Assembly (NCBI GenBank): GCA_913774625.1
Contig: CAJYHL010000049.1
Coordinates: forward strand, 37,765-101,764
Reading direction: 5' to 3'
DNA length: 64,000 bases
Source of the DNA: an uncultured Acidovorax sp.
GTDB lineage: Bacteria; Pseudomonadota; Gammaproteobacteria; Burkholderiales; Burkholderiaceae_C
Below, piece after piece: positions 60,180 through 64,000 of the stretch. Numbering within the stretch: the stretch's first letter is position 1; each line of letters opens with the position of its first letter. The notes beneath the pieces are model-generated. The model saw only the letters and a program-made list of their open reading frames with translations. It did not search any database and was not told the origin of the DNA. The position numbers and the translations under genes were made by a program.

Positions 60180-61043
60180 GTGACCATCCTTCTCAACGCC
60201 GACCTGCATTGCCACTCCGTGGTGTCCGACGGCACGCTCACCCCCGAAGCGCTGGCCGCGCGGGCGCGCGCCAACGGCGTGCAGCTGTGGGCGCTGACCG
60301 ACCATGACGAGATCGGCGGCCAGCACCGCGCCGCAGCTGCCGCCCGGGCCGAAGGCATGGCCTATCTCACCGGCACAGAAATCTCCGTCACCTTCGCGAA
60401 CACCACGGTCCACATCGTGGGCCTGGGCTTCGACCCGGACGATGCGCGCCTGGCCGAGGGCCTGGCCGCCACGCGCGGCGGGCGCGGCGGGCGGGCGCAG
60501 GAGATGGCGCGCCAGCTGGCGCAGGTGGGCATCCACGGCGCCTATGAAGGCGCGCTGAAATACGTGGGCAACCCGGAACTGATCTCGCGCACGCACTTCG
60601 CCCGCTTCCTCGTGGAAACCGGCGTCTGCCAGGACACGCCCGAGGTCTTCCGCAAATACCTCACCGAAGGCAAGCCCGGCTACGTGCCGCACCGCTGGGC
60701 GGCCCTGGGCGATGCGGTGCGCTGGGTGACCGAGGCGGGCGGCATGGCCGTCATCGCCCACCCCGCGCGCTACAAGTTCACGCCCAACGAGGAATACGCC
60801 CTCTTTTCCGAGTTCAAGGAACACGGCGGGCGCGGCGTGGAGGTGGTGACCGGCAGCCATTCGCCGGCCGAATACGTGACCTATGCCGCCATGGCCCAGG
60901 AATTCGGCCTGGCCGCATCGCGCGGCAGCGACTTCCACAGCCCCGACGAATCCCACACCGACCTGGGCATGCTGCCCGACCTGCCGGGCCAGCTCACGCC
61001 CGTCTGGGAGCTGCTGGCGGACCGCATCCGACCGGCGCTCTGA
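60180..61043 (+). CDS. rnm: PHP-domain phosphoesterase RNase AM / TrpH-like
   Basis: A 287-residue PHP metallohydrolase: 'LLNADLHCHSVVSDGTLTPEALAARARANGVQLWALTDHDEIGG' carries the first metal ligands, 'ISRTHFARFLV', 'MAVIAHPARY' and the C-terminal 'RGSDFHSPDE' the others. E. coli YciV/RNase AM trims 5' ends of 23S rRNA and removes 5' nucleotides of pAp. The start is GTG at 60180, upstream of the conserved DLHCHS. The next genes are the usual neighbours. Confidence 0.92.
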   Translation: MTILLNADLHCHSVVSDGTLTPEALAARARANGVQLWALTDHDEIGGQHRAAAAARAEGMAYLTGTEISVTFANTTVHIVGLGFDPDDARLAEGLAATRGGRGGRAQEMARQLAQVGIHGAYEGALKYVGNPELISRTHFARFLVETGVCQDTPEVFRKYLTEGKPGYVPHRWAALGDAVRWVTEAGGMAVIAHPARYKFTPNEEYALFSEFKEHGGRGVEVVTGSHSPAEYVTYAAMAQEFGLAASRGSDFHSPDESHTDLGMLPDLPGQLTPVWELLADRIRPAL

Positions 61044-61069
61044 CGGGTCACCCCGAAGGCAGCGACGCC

Positions 61070-61705
61070 ATGGCGCAGTATTTCGAAGTCCACCCGGACA
61101 ACCCCCAGCCCCGCCTGCTCAAGCAGGCCGCCGCACTGCTGCAAAAGGGGGGCATCCTGGCCGTGCCCACCGACTCCAGCTATGCCCTGGTCTGCCACCT
61201 GGACGACAAGGACGCCGTGGAGCGCCTGCGCCGCATCCGCGGCGTGGACGAGAAGCACCACCTCACCCTGCTGTGCCGCGACCTGTCGGAGCTCGCCAGC
61301 TACGCGCGGGTGGACAACCGCCAGTACCGCCTGCTCAAGCTGGGCACGCCCGGGCCCTACACCTTCATCCTCGAAGCGACCAAGGAAGTGCCGCGCCGCG
61401 TGAGCCACCCTTCGCGCAAGACCATCGGCCTGCGCGTGCCCGACCGCAAGGGCCTGCAACTGCTGCTGGAGCTGCACGGCACGCCGCTGCTGGCCACCAC
61501 GCTGATCCCGTCAGGCGAGAGCGAGCCGCTCAACGACCCGCAGGAGATCCGCGCCCGCTACGAAAAGTTGCTGGACGCCATCGTCGATGCCGGCGCCTGT
61601 CCGCGCGAGCCCACCACGGTGCTGGACCTGACGCCCATGGGCGACGGCGGCGAGGCCGAGGTGGTGCGCGAGGGCCGCGGCAGCCTCTCAGCGCTCGGGC
61701 TGTGA
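61070..61705 (+). CDS. yciO: YciO-type Sua5/YrdC-domain protein (threonylcarbamoyl-AMP synthase-like)
   Basis: A 211-residue protein with the YrdC/YciO fold: 'GGILAVPTDSSYALVCHLDDKDAVERLRRIRGVDEKHHLTLLCRDLSEL' and 'GTPGPYTFILEATKEVP'. The YciO group shares L-threonylcarbamoyl-adenylate chemistry with TsaC, but its role in tRNA t6A is less clear; the family default is tRNA modification. It follows rnm after 26 bases and was probably co-transcribed with it. Confidence 0.9.
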   Translation: MAQYFEVHPDNPQPRLLKQAAALLQKGGILAVPTDSSYALVCHLDDKDAVERLRRIRGVDEKHHLTLLCRDLSELASYARVDNRQYRLLKLGTPGPYTFILEATKEVPRRVSHPSRKTIGLRVPDRKGLQLLLELHGTPLLATTLIPSGESEPLNDPQEIRARYEKLLDAIVDAGACPREPTTVLDLTPMGDGGEAEVVREGRGSLSALGL

Positions 61706-61787
61706 CGGGCAAGGGCCTGGGCCCGGCCCAGCGGCCTCCTGCCTGCCCGCGTAATGCCTTTCCGCCCATCTGAGACAATCCCGCCCC

Positions 61788-62456
61788 GTGGACTTCTCCA
61801 ACCTACTCCAAACCGTTCTCATCTACGCCCTGCCGGTGCTGTTCGCCATCACCGTGCATGAAGCGGCCCACGGCTACGCCGCGCGGCACTTCGGGGACAA
61901 CACCGCGCTGATGATGGGCCGCATCACGCTCAACCCGTTCAAGCACATCGACCCGGTCGGCACCATCCTGATGCCGCTGCTGCTGTATTTCGCCACCTCA
62001 GGCAACTTCCTGTTCGGCTACGCCAAGCCGGTGCCGGTCAACTTCGGGCACCTGCGCAACCCCAAGCGCGACATGATCTGGGTGGCGCTGGCGGGACCGG
62101 CCAGCAATTTCGTGCAGGCCTTCCTCTGGGCAGTGGTCATGGTCGTGCTGGTGGCCCTGCAGATCAACGAGCGCTTCTTCCTGGAGATGGCGCGCGCAGG
62201 CATCCTGGTCAACCTGGTGATGTGGGCGTTCAACCTGTTCCCGCTGCCACCGCTCGACGGCGGCCGCATCCTGGTCGGCCTGCTGCCCTGGCGCCAGGCG
62301 CAGATGGTCTCGCGCATCGAGCCCTACGGCTTCTTCATCGTGCTGGCGCTGGTCGTGGCCGGCGTCGTGGGCACGGTGTGGCTGAGGCCCCTGATGTCGC
62401 TGGGCTACAGCGCCATCAGCCTGCTCATCTCGCCCCTGAGCGCGCTGCTGGGCTGA
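61788..62456 (+). CDS. Site-2-type M50 family metalloprotease
   Basis: A 222-residue membrane peptidase with HEAAH (24-28) in the first helix and 'NLFPLPPLDGGRILVGLLP' as the NPDG-type second motif. About five to six helices, no PDZ domain, so shorter than RseP and closer to the YwhC/Rip-type group. Start is GTG at 61788 (MDFSNLL). Conserved neighbour of trpS in Burkholderiales. Substrate unknown. Confidence 0.9.
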   Translation: MDFSNLLQTVLIYALPVLFAITVHEAAHGYAARHFGDNTALMMGRITLNPFKHIDPVGTILMPLLLYFATSGNFLFGYAKPVPVNFGHLRNPKRDMIWVALAGPASNFVQAFLWAVVMVVLVALQINERFFLEMARAGILVNLVMWAFNLFPLPPLDGGRILVGLLPWRQAQMVSRIEPYGFFIVLALVVAGVVGTVWLRPLMSLGYSAISLLISPLSALLG

Positions 62457-62534
62457 CCGACCCTGCGGCCGCTGGCTGCCGACCCGCGGGGCCTCTTCCT
62501 CGCTGCCGCCCCCTCACAACGCTTCGAGCCTTCC

Positions 62535-63863
62535 ATGACTTCCAAGACCCCGGCCACCACGCGCTTCCTCACCGGCATCACCACCACGGGCACGCCCCAC
62601 CTGGGCAACTTCGTGGGCTCCATCCGCCCCTCGGTCGAAGCCAGCCGCCGGCCCGGCGTGCAGAGCTTCTACTTTCTGGCCAACTACCACGCGCTCATCA
62701 AGTGCGAAGACCCGGCGCGCATCCAGCGTTCCACGCAGGAGATCGCGGCCAGCTGGCTGGCGGCCGGGCTGGACCCCGAGCAGGTGGTCTTCTACCGCCA
62801 GTCCGACATTCCCGAGATTCCCGAGCTCAACTGGCTGCTCTCGTGCGTGACCGGCAAGGGCCTGCTCAACCGCGCCCATGCCTACAAGGCCTCGCAGGAC
62901 AAGAACGAGGCCGCGGGCCGCGAGCTGGACGACGGCGTCACCGCAGGCCTCTTCATGTATCCGGTGCTGATGGCAGCGGACATCCTCATGTTCAAGGCGC
63001 ACAAGGTGCCGGTGGGTCGCGACCAGGTCCAGCACATCGAGATGGCGCGCGACATCGCCGCCAGCTTCAACCATCTCTACGGCGAGCACTTCGTCGCACC
63101 CGAGGCCGTCATCGACGAGCACGTGGCCCTCCTGCCCGGGCTGGACGGCCGCAAGATGAGCAAGAGCTACGACAACACCATTCCGCTGTTCGCACCGCGC
63201 GAGCAGCTGCGCCGGCTGATCCAGGGCCTGGTGACCGACTCGCGCGCGCCCGGCGAGCCCAAGGAGACCGAAGGCTCGGCCCTGTTCCAGATCTACCAGG
63301 CCTTCGCCACCGAAGCCGAGACCGACGCGCTGCGCCGTCAGTTCGCCGAAGGCATCGCCTGGGGCGATGCCAAGCAGGTGCTGTTCGAGCGCGTCGATGC
63401 CGTCGTCGCGCCCCTGCGCGAACGCTACGAGCACCTGATGGCCCATCCCGCCGAGATCGAGGCCACGCTGCTGGCGGGCGCCGAGCGCGCGCGCGCCGTG
63501 GCCACGCCCTTCATCCGCGAACTGCGCTCGGCCGTCGGCCTGCGCAGCCTGAGCGCACAGCCCGCAGCGGCCCAGCCCGCCGCCAAGGCAGGCCGCGCCG
63601 CGCTGCCCGCGTTCAAGCAGTACCGCGAGGCCGACGGGCGCTTCTATTTCAAGCTGGTCGATGCCGACGGCCGGCTGCTGCTGCAGAGCAAGGGCTTCAC
63701 GGCACCCAAGGACGCAGGCCAGGCCATCGCCCGCCTGCAGCAGAACGCGGCGGACGCCGCCGCCACCCTGCAGGCCCTTGCAGAGCATCTGGCGCCGGTG
63801 GAAGGCGTGGCCCAGGCCGACGTGGCCGCGGCGCTGAGGGCCCTGCATAACGCCACGGCCTGA
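62535..63863 (+). CDS. trpS: Tryptophan--tRNA ligase with C-terminal YegP-like domain
   Basis: A 442-residue class I synthetase. HLGN (22-25) is the HIGH-type motif and KMSKS lies at 207-211. The catalytic part ends near residue 335, the length of ordinary TrpRS. After an Ala-rich linker (340-356) a further domain follows (357-402) with 'AFKQYREADGRFYFKLVDADGRLLLQSKGFTAPKDAGQAI', the YegP/DUF1508 pattern, then a helical tail. Charges tRNA-Trp. The extension may bind tRNA or a partner (inference). Confidence 0.96.
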   Translation: MTSKTPATTRFLTGITTTGTPHLGNFVGSIRPSVEASRRPGVQSFYFLANYHALIKCEDPARIQRSTQEIAASWLAAGLDPEQVVFYRQSDIPEIPELNWLLSCVTGKGLLNRAHAYKASQDKNEAAGRELDDGVTAGLFMYPVLMAADILMFKAHKVPVGRDQVQHIEMARDIAASFNHLYGEHFVAPEAVIDEHVALLPGLDGRKMSKSYDNTIPLFAPREQLRRLIQGLVTDSRAPGEPKETEGSALFQIYQAFATEAETDALRRQFAEGIAWGDAKQVLFERVDAVVAPLRERYEHLMAHPAEIEATLLAGAERARAVATPFIRELRSAVGLRSLSAQPAAAQPAAKAGRAALPAFKQYREADGRFYFKLVDADGRLLLQSKGFTAPKDAGQAIARLQQNAADAAATLQALAEHLAPVEGVAQADVAAALRALHNATA

Positions 63864-63893
63864 GAACGTGTTTACGATCTCGCAGGGGATCGC

Positions 63894-63993
63894 GTTGGAG
63901 CGCAATCGGGATGAGTGGATGCCTCGGATGCGCCGCATGGGCTGGTGCCCATGCAAGCAGCCGGGGCGTCCAATCGCCCGATTTCGCTCCAAC
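63894..63993. repeat. 100-bp imperfect hairpin element at the window end
   Basis: Outer arms 63894-63910 and 63977-63993 are inverted repeats matching at 16 of 17 positions (GTTGGAGCG-AATCGGG type). Inside are a GGATGCC/GGCGTCC pairing with one G-T and a perfect 8-bp stem GCATGGGC (63935-63942)/GCCCATGC (63947-63954) with a four-base loop. The whole region could fold as one long stem. It lies after the trpS stop and is a candidate for a dispersed element, terminator-like structure or small RNA. Confidence 0.5.
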
Positions 63994-64000
63994 CCGAAGG

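Overview
The window is about 70% GC and uniform in composition. Gene order and protein families point to a betaproteobacterium of the family Comamonadaceae (Acidovorax/Paracidovorax/Delftia-like). Markers for this are lolC-lolD divergent from a phosphoglycerate-mutase-like gene plus recJ, the rnm/yciO/M50 protease/trpS run, many LysR regulators and an orphan TctA/TctB pair. The interspersed 17-bp palindrome GCTAT-N7-ATAGC also fits my recollection of this family. I see no rRNA, tRNA, CRISPR array, insertion sequence or prophage. It reads as ordinary chromosome with several accessory-looking operons.

Layout. (1) 1-5513: 3' part of a LacI regulator, a binding-protein-dependent ABC importer (binding protein, two permeases, ATPase) and a class III metallophosphodiesterase, tightly packed on the + strand. 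(2) 5655-11311 (-): a compact four-gene operon that I cannot match to a known system. It encodes a MASE1-PAS membrane sensor without output domain, an alpha/beta hydrolase with a Cys nucleophile fused to NTF2-like and acyl-CoA-binding domains, an SLC13-type permease with a cyclic-nucleotide-binding-like domain, and a membrane-anchored substrate-binding-like protein. (3) 11930-24710: Na/phosphate symporter, zinc alcohol dehydrogenase, three LysR regulators each divergent from a target candidate, proline iminopeptidase, Nudix hydrolase, quinone reductase and an EamA transporter. (4) 24744-28732 (-): a TRAP-type periplasmic binding protein translationally coupled to a PAS-GGDEF-EAL membrane protein. 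(5) 28863-37278 (-): an SDR lacking the catalytic Tyr/Lys, an EamA exporter, TctA/TctB, an orphan GspE-like ATPase, a spermidine-synthase-like methyltransferase fold, hypoxanthine-DNA glycosylase and TatD. (6) 37471-42014 (mostly +): a membrane-anchored trypsin-like protease, a lipoprotein (-), DUF3297, then a PepSY/DUF3649/DUF3325 operon behind a Fur-box-like site. (7) 42046-47524: an envelope/stress cluster (lipoprotein, helical periplasmic protein, YflT-like general stress membrane protein) next to a FixL/FixJ-type two-component pair, with conspicuous symmetric intergenic DNA. (8) 47698-51888: a NarX/NarL-type pair and a Na+/H+ antiporter. (9) 51959-63863: lolD/lolC, the apgM-like gene and recJ, a DadA-like oxidoreductase, a chemoreceptor, rnm, yciO, a site-2-type protease and trpS with a C-terminal YegP-like domain. 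The last 140 bases carry a long imperfect hairpin of unknown nature.

The most promising undescribed system is region 2, where acyl-CoA binding, a PhaC-like Cys hydrolase, a ligand-gated-looking SLC13 permease and a sensor share one transcript. The GGDEF-EAL/binding-protein pair and the stress cluster with its 38-bp dyad come next.
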